From Prochlorococcus marinus str. MIT 1013 (lineage in GTDB: Bacteria > Cyanobacteriota > Cyanobacteriia > PCC-6307 > Cyanobiaceae): a DNA stretch of 64,000 nt. The position numbers were made by a program, and so were the translations under genes. Numbering within the stretch: the stretch's first letter is position 1; every line of letters starts with the position of its first letter. The stretch covers positions 1,612,001 to 1,676,000 of the forward strand of contig NZ_CP114778.1 of the NCBI RefSeq assembly GCF_027359395.1, in the 5' to 3' direction. The notes below the pieces were generated by a model, which was not told the origin of the DNA, did not search any database, and saw only the letters and a program-made list of their open reading frames with translations. This document shows positions 35,499-45,820 of the stretch, piece by piece.

Positions 35499-36245
35499 AT
35501 GACGGCCACAAGTCCCTCAAAGGAAACCATCCTCGTAGCTGATGATGAGGCAAGTATTAGGAGGATCCTAGAAACTCGCCTATCTATGATTGGCTATCAG
35601 GTAGTTACTGCTTGTGATGGAAATGAGGCACTGGATCTTTTCAGAAATTGTGAGCCTGATCTTGTTGTACTTGATGTCATGATGCCTAAATTAGATGGAT
35701 ATGGCGTATGCCAGGAACTTAGAAAGGAATCAGATGTTCCAATAGTCATGCTGACAGCATTGGGAGATGTTGCTGACAGAATCACTGGTTTAGAGCTGGG
35801 CGCTGATGATTATGTTGTCAAACCATTTAGTCCAAAAGAATTAGAAGCCAGGATCAGATGTGTTTTAAGAAGAGTTGAAAAAGAACAAATCGCTGGACTA
35901 CCTAATTCAGGTGTGATTGCGGTTATGAACTTAAAGATTGATACAAACAAACGTCAGGTTTATAGAAATGATGAACGAATTAGATTAACAGGTATGGAAT
36001 TTAGTCTTTTAGAACTGTTGGTAAGTCGTTCAGGAGAACCTTTTAGTCGAGGTGAGATTCTTAAAGAAGTATGGGGATATACACCTGAAAGGCATGTTGA
36101 TACAAGGGTAGTGGATGTTCATATTTCTAGATTGAGGTCAAAACTTGAGGATGATCCAGCAAATCCAGAACTAATTCTTACTGCCAGAGGAACAGGTTAT
36201 CTTTTTCAAAGAATTGTTGATTCTATGATTCCTGAAGGATCATAA
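35499..36245 (+). CDS. rpaB: Response regulator RpaB (OmpR family)
   Basis: Essential high-light and redox response regulator, partner of the NblS/Hik33 kinase, binding HLR1 sites at photosystem and hli genes. The receiver has phospho-acceptor D59 in LVVLDVMMP with D15/D16 and K in VKPFSPKE. The DNA-binding domain is winged-helix, with MEFSLLELLVSRSGEPFSRGEIL and RVVDVHISRLRSKLEDDP. Length 248. It differs from RpaA in the linker and tail. plsX follows after four bases, so rpaB may be read into the lipid operon. Confidence 0.94.
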   Translation: MTATSPSKETILVADDEASIRRILETRLSMIGYQVVTACDGNEALDLFRNCEPDLVVLDVMMPKLDGYGVCQELRKESDVPIVMLTALGDVADRITGLELGADDYVVKPFSPKELEARIRCVLRRVEKEQIAGLPNSGVIAVMNLKIDTNKRQVYRNDERIRLTGMEFSLLELLVSRSGEPFSRGEILKEVWGYTPERHVDTRVVDVHISRLRSKLEDDPANPELILTARGTGYLFQRIVDSMIPEGS

Positions 36246-36249
36246 ATTA

Positions 36250-37572
36250 GTGGAAAAAAATTACCAAAATAATAAAACTAATCGTTCTAAGGCAATTAGA
36301 CGATTGGTTATTTGGTATCGTCGAAACTCAGCTGTTACAAGCCTTGTTGATACAGCAACCAGCTCAGCTACTGCAGCAAGTAATGTTGCTGGAACAGTAG
36401 TTTCTAATGCTGGTTCTGTTGTTACTAGTGCAGGATCAATAGCTAGAAGTACATTAGAACCATTTGTATTTGATCCTCTTAGAAGGCTACAAGGTGGCGA
36501 AAGTACAGTGGATAAGCATGAGATTCAAGATTCCGAAAGAATTTGGGTTGCTGTAGATGGAATGGGAGGAGATTTTGCACCTGGAGCTATTCTTGATGGA
36601 TGTTTAAAATCTTTGTCATTGCTTCCATTGAAAATTAAATTTGTAGGTGAAATTGAGAAAGTAGAAAAAGCAGCCATTGAGTTTGGCTTAGAAGAATCTT
36701 TAGAAAAGGCTATAGAAAATGGAAATTTCGAATTAATTCCTAGTGGCCTTTCAGTTGGTATGGATGAAGAAGCGACTTCAGTGCGTAAAAAAAAGGATGC
36801 GAGCATAAATATTGCAATGAAATTGGTTAAAGACGGAAAAGCTATGGGTGTTTATTCAGCTGGAAACTCTGGAGCAATGATGGCCTCAGCGATTTTCAAG
36901 TTAGGACGTTTAAAAGGGATTGATCGTCCAGCAATTGGAGCCTTATTCCCAACTAAAGACCCTGGACAACCAGTATTGGTTTTAGATGTTGGAGCAAATA
37001 TGGATTGTAAACCAACCTATTTGCATCAATTTGCTCTTCTAGGCAATATCTATTCTCGTGATGTCTTGCAGGTAGAAAAGCCAAGAATAGGATTATTGAA
37101 TATCGGAGAAGAATCCTGCAAGGGTAATGATCTTTCTCTAGCAACTTATAAACTTTTAAATGAAGAGGAACGTTTTTGCTTTTCAGGAAACTGTGAAGGA
37201 AGAGATGTGTTGTCAGGTGATTTTGATGTTGTGGTTTGTGATGGATTTACAGGAAACGTTTTGCTGAAATTTTTAGAGTCAGTAGGAAGTGTTCTTTTAG
37301 GAGTTTTGAGAGCGGAGTTACCAAGAGGAAGAAGAGGCAAAGTTGGTTCTGCTTTTTTGAGAAATAATTTGAAACGAATAAAAAAACGTTTAGATCATGC
37401 CGAACATGGTGGAGCCTTACTTCTTGGAATTAATGGGATTTGTGTTATTGGTCACGGAGGAAGTAAAGCTTTATCTGTTTTAAGTGCTTTAAGAGTTGTT
37501 CACTCAGCTGCAAGCCATGGAGTGATGGATGATTTAGCTGATTTAAATAAACCAGATGTTTTAAAGGTCTGA
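36250..37572 (+). CDS. plsX: Phosphate acyltransferase PlsX with N-terminal extension
   Basis: Converts acyl-ACP to acyl phosphate in phospholipid synthesis. The catalytic domain starts near residue 98 (IWVAVDGMGGD) and contains ATSVRKKKDASI, SAGNSGAMMAS, VLDVGANMDC and VVCDGFTGNVLLK, all typical of PlsX, and ends HGGSKALS. Ahead of it is a 97-residue extension: a basic start (SKAIRRLVIWYRR), then an Ala/Ser/Thr/Val-rich low-complexity run (29-68). The total of 440 residues exceeds the usual 330-350. The start is GTG at 36250, four bases after rpaB stop; the fabH gene follows. Confidence 0.93.
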   Translation: MEKNYQNNKTNRSKAIRRLVIWYRRNSAVTSLVDTATSSATAASNVAGTVVSNAGSVVTSAGSIARSTLEPFVFDPLRRLQGGESTVDKHEIQDSERIWVAVDGMGGDFAPGAILDGCLKSLSLLPLKIKFVGEIEKVEKAAIEFGLEESLEKAIENGNFELIPSGLSVGMDEEATSVRKKKDASINIAMKLVKDGKAMGVYSAGNSGAMMASAIFKLGRLKGIDRPAIGALFPTKDPGQPVLVLDVGANMDCKPTYLHQFALLGNIYSRDVLQVEKPRIGLLNIGEESCKGNDLSLATYKLLNEEERFCFSGNCEGRDVLSGDFDVVVCDGFTGNVLLKFLESVGSVLLGVLRAELPRGRRGKVGSAFLRNNLKRIKKRLDHAEHGGALLLGINGICVIGHGGSKALSVLSALRVVHSAASHGVMDDLADLNKPDVLKV

Positions 37573-37625
37573 TTGGAACGGTCCTAACATGTGATTTACT
37601 TATGAAATGAGGTCTTTTTTTAGAT

Positions 37626-38642
37626 TTGATTAGTAATTCTCAATGGGACTCAGGAATATCTTTTGTGGGGTGCGGAAGCGCTACTCCTCAACAGATAATC
37701 AATAATGATCAACTTGGTCAGAGAGTAGATACTAGTGATGATTGGATTCAAAGTAGAACGGGAATTGGTGAAAGAAGGGTTATTGGAGAAAATGAATCTT
37801 TGATTGATTTGGCTACAGATGCTGCTTTGAATGCTTTGAAAATGGCTAATTGGGATGTAAAAACTATCGATTTAATAATTCTTGCAACATCTACCCCAGA
37901 AGATTTATTTGGCTCGGCGCCTAAAATTCAAGCAAATATAGGGGCTTCGAATGCAGTTGCTTTTGATTTGACTGCTGCTTGTAGTGGTTTTTTATTTGCC
38001 TTGGTAACTGCATCACAATATTTAGCTTCTGGTTCCATGAAAAGAGCTGTTGTGATTGGAGCAGACCAATTATCAAAATGGGTTGACTGGGATGATAGAA
38101 AGACCTGTGTTTTGTTTGGAGATGGTGCAGGAGCACTAGCCTTTGAGGCCACTGGTGATAAGAGTGGTTTAATTGGATATGATTTGAAATCTGATGGAAG
38201 AAGAGGAGGTTGCTTAAATCTCTCTCAATCAAATGATTTTTTAGATTTAGTTGAAGGAGCTACCCATCAAAAAGGGGAATATTTTCCAATCAAAATGGAG
38301 GGAAAGGAGGTTTATAAGTTTGCAGTTAAAGAAGTTCCAATCATTCTTGGAGAACTTTTAGACAAATATCAAATTGAGTCTAAGAGTATAGATTGGTTAC
38401 TATTACATCAGGCTAATCAAAGAATTCTTGATGCTGTAGCTTCAAGATTTTCAATACCATCAGAAAAGGTGCTTTCAAACTTGAAACACTATGGAAATAC
38501 CTCTGCAGCAACGATTCCATTGATGCTTGATGAGGCAATTAGAGATCAAAGAATTAAATCAGGGGATTTAATAGCTTGTAGTGGATTTGGTGCTGGCTTG
38601 AGTTGGGGAGCTGCTTTGTTTTATTGGCATGGTCCCTATTAG
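37626..38642 (+). CDS. fabH: 3-oxoacyl-ACP synthase III
   Basis: Condenses acetyl-CoA with malonyl-ACP to begin fatty acid synthesis. The catalytic triad is visible: C119 in TAACSGF, His in LLHQANQRI and Asn in YGNTSAAT. 338 residues is normal. The start is a TTG at 37626, 53 bases after plsX; no nearby ATG replaces it. Part of the plsX-fabH-fabD-plsC run. Confidence 0.94.
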   Translation: MISNSQWDSGISFVGCGSATPQQIINNDQLGQRVDTSDDWIQSRTGIGERRVIGENESLIDLATDAALNALKMANWDVKTIDLIILATSTPEDLFGSAPKIQANIGASNAVAFDLTAACSGFLFALVTASQYLASGSMKRAVVIGADQLSKWVDWDDRKTCVLFGDGAGALAFEATGDKSGLIGYDLKSDGRRGGCLNLSQSNDFLDLVEGATHQKGEYFPIKMEGKEVYKFAVKEVPIILGELLDKYQIESKSIDWLLLHQANQRILDAVASRFSIPSEKVLSNLKHYGNTSAATIPLMLDEAIRDQRIKSGDLIACSGFGAGLSWGAALFYWHGPY

Positions 38643-38669
38643 GCTGTTAAAAAATTAATCAAGAAAATC

Positions 38670-39566
38670 ATGACTATTGCCTGGGTCTTTCCTGGACAAG
38701 GTTCTCAAAAATTGGGTATGGCAAATTCGTTACTTGATTTGCCTGGCTCTATGGATAGATTTGAATTAGCGTCACAAATTCTTGGAAGAGATCTTTGGAA
38801 AATCTGTAACGGTGAAGATATTCCTAATGAACAAATATTTGATTTAAATGATACGAGAAACACTCAACCCGCTCTTTTTGTTGTTGAGTCACTATTAGTT
38901 GATGATTTAAAAAGACAAGAAAGGAAGACTAAAATAATTGCAGGTCACAGTCTTGGAGAAATAGTTGGTCTTTATGCAGCAGATGTTCTTGATGCGGAGA
39001 AAGCATTGTTGCTATTAAAGAAAAGATCTGAATTGATGGCAGAAGCAGGAGGAGGCTCAATGATTGCAGTATTGGGTTTTGATCGAGGTGAATTAGATGA
39101 TTTGATTAGGGAAACTGATGACGCTTCAATTGCTAATGACAATAGTGAATCTCAGGTTGTTTTATCTGGTTCCCCTGAAGGAGTTAGGAAAGTAGCTGAT
39201 AATTTAAAATGTAAAAGAGCAATTCCACTAAAAGTTTCAGGGGCTTTTCACTCAATATTTATGACTGAAGCATCGAAAAGTTTTTCTAAAGAATTGGATA
39301 AATTAACTTTTAAAGATGCTCAAGTTCCTGTTCTTAGTAATGTTGATCCAACTCCAACTTTAAAAGGTGACATCTTGAAAGAGCGCCTAAAAAAACAAAT
39401 GACTACTGGAGTTAGATGGAGAGAGACTATGGATGTGATGAAAAATGAAGGAATAACTACAATGGTTGAAATTGGACCTGGCAACGTACTTAGTGGTCTT
39501 GCTAAACGATCAATGAAAGGTGTTCTGACAAGTCAAGTTTCAAATGCAAGTGATTTGGGTTATTGA
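38670..39566 (+). CDS. fabD: Malonyl-CoA-ACP transacylase
   Basis: Transfers malonyl from CoA to ACP. The FPGQGSQ motif is at 7-13, the active-site Ser is S94 in GHSLGE, and the catalytic His is in SGAFHSIFM. 298 residues fits the family. It follows fabH by 27 bases, and its stop overlaps the plsC TTG start by four bases. Confidence 0.95.
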   Translation: MTIAWVFPGQGSQKLGMANSLLDLPGSMDRFELASQILGRDLWKICNGEDIPNEQIFDLNDTRNTQPALFVVESLLVDDLKRQERKTKIIAGHSLGEIVGLYAADVLDAEKALLLLKKRSELMAEAGGGSMIAVLGFDRGELDDLIRETDDASIANDNSESQVVLSGSPEGVRKVADNLKCKRAIPLKVSGAFHSIFMTEASKSFSKELDKLTFKDAQVPVLSNVDPTPTLKGDILKERLKKQMTTGVRWRETMDVMKNEGITTMVEIGPGNVLSGLAKRSMKGVLTSQVSNASDLGY

Positions 39567-40255
39567 TTTTGGAACCATCCAGGGCAGTTAAGGGAGTTAA
39601 AAAAATCAACAAAATTAGGCCTCGACAGAGTTTTGTCTATTTTTGTGTAAGTTATCTATTGGTTTTTCCTGTTTTTCGTTTGTTGTTTAGAGGTAAAACT
39701 ATAGGAATTACTAAGTTACCAAAGGTTGGTGGAATTGTAGTTGTATCTAATCATGGATCTCATTTGGATCCTCCTATTTTGGGCCATGCTTTAGGAAGAC
39801 CCGTGGCTTTTATGGCAAAATCTGAACTTTTTAGAATACCTATTTTATCAAAAATAATTTCAGCTTGTGGTGCCTATCCAGTTAAAAGAGGAGCGGGAGA
39901 CCGAGAGGCATTAAGAACAGCCTCTAATCGATTAATCGACGGTTGGGCTACGGGTGTATTTCTGGATGGTACCAGACAAGAAAATGGAAGAGTTAATGAT
40001 CCCAAAGCAGGGGCTGCTCTTCTAGCTGCAAGGACAGGTTGCCCTATCCTTCCTGTGGCAATTGTTAATAGTCATAGGGCTTTCCCAAAAGGATCTCTTC
40101 TTCCCAGATTTGTATCTATTCACTTAAAAGTTGGTGAATTAATTCAACCACCTCCTACAAGGAAAAGAGAAGATTTAACATCAACAACTAAAGAAATTCA
40201 ATTGGCCATAAATTCAATGTTGGACAAAGGTCTAATCCAGCAGATCAGAAATTAA
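39563..40255 (+). CDS. plsC: 1-acyl-sn-glycerol-3-phosphate acyltransferase
   Basis: Acylates lysophosphatidic acid at sn-2. The HX4D motif is in SNHGSHLDPP, with the second motif LFRIPILSKIISACGAYPVKRG and GVFLDGTRQENGR in place of FPEGTRS. A membrane-anchoring hydrophobic segment lies near residues 25-47. 230 residues is typical. The first TTG overlaps the fabD stop; a second TTG two codons later is an alternative. Completes the lipid gene run. Confidence 0.92.
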   Translation: MILEPSRAVKGVKKINKIRPRQSFVYFCVSYLLVFPVFRLLFRGKTIGITKLPKVGGIVVVSNHGSHLDPPILGHALGRPVAFMAKSELFRIPILSKIISACGAYPVKRGAGDREALRTASNRLIDGWATGVFLDGTRQENGRVNDPKAGAALLAARTGCPILPVAIVNSHRAFPKGSLLPRFVSIHLKVGELIQPPPTRKREDLTSTTKEIQLAINSMLDKGLIQQIRN

Positions 40256-40286
40256 CCTACTACAATTAGATTAGAAAAATTTGAAT

Positions 40287-41015
40287 TTATAGATTATTAT
40301 TTTTATTATCTACTGGTGAAGTTGGATAGATGGGTAATGTGGCTCTCCAATGAGAATTGACTTTTAAGTTGTGACAATGTTGAGAAAAATTCATTAGTGA
40401 AATAATATCTTTTTCCATATTTTTAGAGACATTGATTGAAGGATATATTTCTTTTTCATTAATTATTAAATGAGGAGAAATAAGTTCACTAAATTCATGA
40501 AAATTTGACTCTTGGTGAACTTTAATTAATTTATATTTTCCTGCTACAAATCCTCTACGAGGTAAAATATCTTTTATCCAAAATGGATTATTGATTGAAT
40601 TTTTATCAAGGTTTTTGTAAAGTCTTGGCGCCATCAAATGAAAGGAACTCATCGAATCTAATGGACAATCAATTTGTTGTGCAATTGTCCTAGCCATTGA
40701 AATGGTTAATCTTGTACTTGTAAAACTTCCAGGACCTTTTGCGACTGCAATACGATTTATTTGCTTCCATGATTTTCTCGGTAAAATTTTTTCTATACAA
40801 TTAAATAATTTGTTGGACAATGAGCGACCGATATTAAATACTTCCCATTTTGCAAGCGATTCTGGATTTTCAATATCCTTAAGGCCAATGCTAAAGGATT
40901 CTGAGCAACTGTGTAAGGCTAATAAATATTTTGAATTTAGTGTATAGAAATTTTGCAATGGTTTTACTATAATTATTACTTTGGAATTTCTTCTCCAGGA
41001 CGCAGTCTGCTCCAT
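40287..41015 (-). CDS. tsaB: tRNA threonylcarbamoyladenosine biosynthesis protein TsaB
   Basis: Scaffold protein of the t6A37 tRNA modification complex, an ASKHA-fold paralog of TsaD. Typical parts are YLLALHSCSESFSIGL near the start and IAVAKGPGSFTSTRLTISMARTIAQ. About 240 residues. The ATG at 41015 adds about 29 residues before the usual N-terminus and overlaps ycf34 by 40 bases; a TTG at 40958 would give a family-like start, so the start is uncertain. Convergent with plsC. Confidence 0.88.
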   Translation of the reverse strand: MEQTASWRRNSKVIIIVKPLQNFYTLNSKYLLALHSCSESFSIGLKDIENPESLAKWEVFNIGRSLSNKLFNCIEKILPRKSWKQINRIAVAKGPGSFTSTRLTISMARTIAQQIDCPLDSMSSFHLMAPRLYKNLDKNSINNPFWIKDILPRRGFVAGKYKLIKVHQESNFHEFSELISPHLIINEKEIYPSINVSKNMEKDIISLMNFSQHCHNLKVNSHWRATLPIYPTSPVDNKNNNL

Positions 41016-41227
41016 TTCCCTTGATCTAGACTAAAACTATCACACCCCCTGACATCCCATTCTATTCCTATTTTGCTATCAGGCGTATCCAAAATATTGA
41101 TATGTATTTTTGGATTACTGCCTTGAAAATCGGGGTTTTGGGTCAGGTGTTTGACTCCATGATTTTCTTCAACTGTGTAGTAGGTCTTGCATCTATCTAC
41201 CCAGGCACAATCAACACAGATGCACAT
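40976..41227 (-). CDS. ycf34: Ycf34 iron-sulfur protein
   Basis: An 83-residue protein with four N-terminal cysteines (C2, C4, C7, C13 in MCICVDCAWVDRC), and C-terminal WSRLRPGEEIP, typical of the Ycf34 family of cyanobacteria and red-lineage plastids. It is known in Synechocystis to bind an Fe-S cluster and affect photosynthetic electron transport. It lies immediately upstream of tsaB and 29 bases from the divergent CCA enzyme gene. Confidence 0.93.
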   Translation of the reverse strand: MCICVDCAWVDRCKTYYTVEENHGVKHLTQNPDFQGSNPKIHINILDTPDSKIGIEWDVRGCDSFSLDQGKWSRLRPGEEIPK

Positions 41228-41256
41228 AGCTATTAAATTAAAATCTAGGTGTCATT

Positions 41257-42450
41257 TTGATAATTAATGACAGATTACTATTAAATGATCTTTTTAGAGA
41301 TTTAAATCCAAAAGATTGGCCAATAGACATAGCTGATCTGCCTGCTGGAAGTGCTTTAGTGGGCGGTTCGATAAGAGATGGACTATTGAACAAATTGAGA
41401 CATAAACCTGATTTGGATTTTGTTATACAAACAAATGCTATTAAGTTCAGCGAAAATTTATCTAAAAAGATTAATGCAACTTTTATAAAGCTTGATGAAA
41501 AAAGAGATATTGCTCGATTAGTTGTGAATGGATGGACTCTAGATTTTGCTCGACAAGCTGGAGAGAATCTCAAAGATGATTTATTAAGACGTGACTTTAG
41601 AATTAATGCAATTGCTTTAAGGCTTGAAGAAAGGCCAAAAATTTATGATCCAACTGGAGGAATGGATGATTTAAAACGTAAGAAAATTGTTGCAATAAGT
41701 GAGAAGAACTTAATTGATGACCCATTGAGAATTCTTAGAGGTTTTCGATTAATGTGTGAATTGAATTTTGATTTAGAGAAAAAAACCAAAAAATTCCTAA
41801 AAAATAATATTGATAAATTAAGTAATGTTGCGCCTGAAAGGATAAAAATGGAAATTTTTAAAATAGTTAATTCAAAATGGAGTTCTTCAGCTTGGCAAAC
41901 TTATTTAGAGCTTCAATTATTGAAAAATTGGAAAGAAGATAAGCTTCCTTATCACGAATTAAAAAGAAAAGAAATTTTATTAGGAGAACCAATGCATGGA
42001 AGCTTTTTAGCAAAACTTATATTTTTACTTAGTGATGATGGTTTGTCGTATTTGACGTTTAGTAAAAATGAAATAAAAAGATGCAAGAACCTGAGGTTTT
42101 GGGTTCATAAAATTACCAACTTAGGTTTAGATAATCTTTCAGAGGATGAAAGGTTCCAACTTCATATTGATTTGGAAGAGGATTTGCCATCTTTAATTCT
42201 TTTTTTGAAAGAAAAATATATGAATGTTTGGCTAAAGCGCTGGAAAGACGCCTCTGACCCCCTCTTCCACCCTTCTTCTCCTTTGAATGGCTATTTACTT
42301 CAAAAAGTCTTAAAAATACCCCCTGGCCCCTTTTTGGGAGAACTTATGAGGCATCTTTCAAAGGAAAAAGCTTATGGACGATTTTTTACAAATGAACAGG
42401 CTTTGGAGGTCGCTCGTAAATGGACCCTAGAGAATTCACCCTTTTTGTGA
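41257..42450 (+). CDS. CCA tRNA nucleotidyltransferase / poly(A) polymerase family
   Basis: Class II nucleotidyltransferase that adds or repairs the CCA tail of tRNA (tRNA-Asn here lacks encoded CCA). The catalytic head has LVGGSIRDGLL and DLDFVI with two metal-binding Asp, then RRDFRINAIAL and DPLRILRGFR. The C-terminal part is helical. 397 residues from a TTG start at 41257. Some bacteria split A- and CC-adding activity between two genes; I cannot tell which here. Confidence 0.9.
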   Translation: MIINDRLLLNDLFRDLNPKDWPIDIADLPAGSALVGGSIRDGLLNKLRHKPDLDFVIQTNAIKFSENLSKKINATFIKLDEKRDIARLVVNGWTLDFARQAGENLKDDLLRRDFRINAIALRLEERPKIYDPTGGMDDLKRKKIVAISEKNLIDDPLRILRGFRLMCELNFDLEKKTKKFLKNNIDKLSNVAPERIKMEIFKIVNSKWSSSAWQTYLELQLLKNWKEDKLPYHELKRKEILLGEPMHGSFLAKLIFLLSDDGLSYLTFSKNEIKRCKNLRFWVHKITNLGLDNLSEDERFQLHIDLEEDLPSLILFLKEKYMNVWLKRWKDASDPLFHPSSPLNGYLLQKVLKIPPGPFLGELMRHLSKEKAYGRFFTNEQALEVARKWTLENSPFL

Positions 42451-42516
42451 TTAACTACACACAAATCAAATTAATCTCGGCCGTATGCCGTCGTCTTTTT
42501 ATCCCCTTTTTTTTAA

Positions 42517-42948
42517 ATGAGTGTTCGCCTTTACATCGGTAATTTGCCGCAGAATGTCAATGTTAAAGAACTTGAAGCCCTTCTTACTTCAATAGGAGAT
42601 GGCATCAAATTTAAAGCTGTTTTTGATAGAGAAACCAAGGCTTGTAGGGGATTTGGTTTCGCAAATATAAAAGATGAGAAAGTTGCAAATGAACTAATTG
42701 AAAAATTAAACGGCCATGAATTTAGTGGTAATAAATTGAGGGTTGAACGTTCTGAGCGTAAAGATTCAAATTCTGGTAACTCAAGAAGAGGAGCAAGTTC
42801 TAACAATGGAAATAAAGGCTCTAATCGTAAAGATGTTAAGAAAGTTGTACATAGTGATGCACCAATGAAAGAAGCTCCAGATCCAAGATGGGCTGGAGAG
42901 CTATCAAAACTCAAGGATCTTTTAGCGAATCAAAAAACACCTGTATAA
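42517..42948 (+). CDS. RRM-type RNA-binding protein
   Basis: Single RRM domain (about 3-78) with RNP2 LYIGNL at 5-10 and RNP1 RGFGFANI at 44-51, as in cyanobacterial Rbp proteins (cold-regulated in filamentous strains, and linked to thylakoid mRNA localisation). A Gly/Ser/Asn-rich low-complexity tail (85-110) follows, then a Lys-rich segment. 143 residues. Upstream bases are pyrimidine-rich with a small CGGC/GCCG stem at 42478-42490. Convergent with crtB. Confidence 0.9.
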   Translation: MSVRLYIGNLPQNVNVKELEALLTSIGDGIKFKAVFDRETKACRGFGFANIKDEKVANELIEKLNGHEFSGNKLRVERSERKDSNSGNSRRGASSNNGNKGSNRKDVKKVVHSDAPMKEAPDPRWAGELSKLKDLLANQKTPV

Positions 42949-42958
42949 ATATAAATAC

Positions 42959-43897
42959 TCAATTAATTAGTGTTCTTAGTTTGTATTTTTCATCATTAAT
43001 AGTCATTAAATAAGAGATGGGTAGGTTTATAGCTTTAACCCATCCCTTTACATATGCACGATTGTTAAAGACGTCATAATCTAATTTTTCAATTGAATTA
43101 AGTATTCCGCTATATAGCCTTAGAGAGGTCCATATAGGCCACCTTGCGTCTATTGAGAGCCATTTGATGCCCTCCTCAGATTTAATAAACCAATCTCTTG
43201 CTCTGGCTAATTGAAATGACATAAGTGCTTTCCAGTTTTCATTGATGTTCCCATTCATTAAATCTTCTTCTGAATAATTAAATTTATCTAGATCCTCTAG
43301 TGGTAAATATATCCTTCCTCTTCCTCTATCTTCTCCAACATCTCTAAGAATATTGGTTAATTGATTCGCAATGCCTAGGGCAATCGCAGCTTTTGAAGTA
43401 TCTGGTGAAGGCTTGTTTGGATTCGATGTATATGCAGCATCAATTCCTATTACACCTTGGGTCATTAATCCAACTGTTCCAGCGACTCGATAACAGTAGA
43501 GTTCAAGTTCTTCAAATGTTTTGTATCTTGTTTTATCTAGGTCCATTCTCTGTCCTTCAATCATGTCGATATAAGGCTGAATGGATTGAGGGAATTTTTG
43601 AAGAGTATCAGCTAAGACTGCATCAAGATCATCTTCAGCATTTCCAGCAAACACTTTTTTTGTTTTGTCTTCCCATTTGTTTAGTCGATCTGATAATTCA
43701 TTCCTAGATTTTTTTTGTGCTTCATTGCTATCCATTAATTCATCAGTTCTCCTGCACCAAACATAGATAGCCCAGATTGCTTTGCGTTTAGCTGTGGGCA
43801 ACAACATTGTGCCAAGGTAGAAGGTTTTAGCCCATAGAGCAGTTTCCTTTCTACAAGCCTCGTAGGCATCCTCTAGATTCAAAGAAGGCTTAGCCAA
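42959..43897 (-). CDS. crtB: Phytoene synthase
   Basis: Condenses two geranylgeranyl-diphosphates to 15-cis-phytoene. Aspartate-rich motifs are DELMD (first) and DVGEDRGRGRIYLP (second). KTFYLGTMLLP near the N-terminus and YCYRVAGTVG in the middle are typical. 312 residues. It follows pds by 76 bases on the same strand, so the pair makes a carotenoid operon whose product feeds the Zds encoded at 19897. Confidence 0.95.
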   Translation of the reverse strand: MAKPSLNLEDAYEACRKETALWAKTFYLGTMLLPTAKRKAIWAIYVWCRRTDELMDSNEAQKKSRNELSDRLNKWEDKTKKVFAGNAEDDLDAVLADTLQKFPQSIQPYIDMIEGQRMDLDKTRYKTFEELELYCYRVAGTVGLMTQGVIGIDAAYTSNPNKPSPDTSKAAIALGIANQLTNILRDVGEDRGRGRIYLPLEDLDKFNYSEEDLMNGNINENWKALMSFQLARARDWFIKSEEGIKWLSIDARWPIWTSLRLYSGILNSIEKLDYDVFNNRAYVKGWVKAINLPISYLMTINDEKYKLRTLIN

Positions 43898-43923
43898 AAT
43901 TAATAGTTTGTAAGTTTTTGGTT

Positions 43924-43945
43924 TTCAATTGTCTATTGAATTGAA
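43924..43945 (-). promoter_or_regulatory. Seven-base inverted repeat in the pds-crtB gap
   Basis: TTCAATT at 43924-43930 pairs with AATTGAA at 43939-43945 with an eight-base loop, inside the 76-base intercistronic region. It could protect or process the transcript. In AT-rich DNA such stems arise by chance. Confidence 0.22.
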
Positions 43946-43973
43946 GTATTTAAAAAAGATTGTTGCTGATACA

Positions 43974-45386
<1,413 letters not shown>

Positions 45387-45402
45387 TTAACAACTTTAGT
45401 GA

Positions 45403-45435
45403 TTAAGACCGCCCAACAAGGGATAAGGTCGTTAA
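45403..45435. promoter_or_regulatory. Near-perfect dyad between pds and ndhM
   Basis: TTAAGACC at 45403-45410 pairs with GGTC and TTAA at 45427-45430 and 45432-45435, with one bulged G at 45431. Eight base pairs flank a 16-base loop holding GCCCAACAAGGG. It is one of the more G+C-rich spots in the 104-base shared promoter and may be a regulatory site common to pds and ndhM. Confidence 0.3.
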
Positions 45436-45472
45436 ATTTGCAGTATATATTTTGGTTTGTTGTTTTAAATTC

Positions 45473-45820
45473 ATGAGCGACACTATTCTTAAATGCACCA
45501 CCCGTCACGTAAGAATATTTACTGCTGTAGTAAAAAATAATGATTTGATTCTGGATAATGGACATTTGACTTTAGATATTGATCCAGATAATGAATTCCG
45601 TTGGGCCGATCAATCAATAAAAAAGGTGCAAGATTATTTTCGTGAATTAGTTGACTCTCAAGCTGATAGTGAATTGAGCGATTATAGCTTGAGGAAAATT
45701 GGATCTCTGCTAGAAGATTTTATTCGAAAGTTGCTTAAAGATGGAGAGCTTAGTTATAACCCAAATAGTAAGGTGATGAATTATTCCATGGGATTACCTA
45801 GAACTAAAAAATTATTATGA
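45473..45820 (+). CDS. ndhM: NAD(P)H-quinone oxidoreductase subunit M
   Basis: Peripheral arm subunit specific to photosynthetic NDH-1. The sequence [18 protein letters not shown] and [10 protein letters not shown], then [17 protein letters not shown], is diagnostic. ATG at 45473 gives 115 residues; an upstream in-frame start would add seven residues with no family support. Its stop overlaps the DUF3172 start by four bases, so the two are coupled. Confidence 0.95.
   Translation: MSDTILKCTTRHVRIFTAVVKNNDLILDNGHLTLDIDPDNEFRWADQSIKKVQDYFRELVDSQADSELSDYSLRKIGSLLEDFIRKLLKDGELSYNPNSKVMNYSMGLPRTKKLL

Noticed and set aside
42478-42500. CGGC/GCCG stem with T-run before the RRM gene
   Set aside because: Only four base pairs; not enough to call a terminator, though it may lie in the 5' leader.
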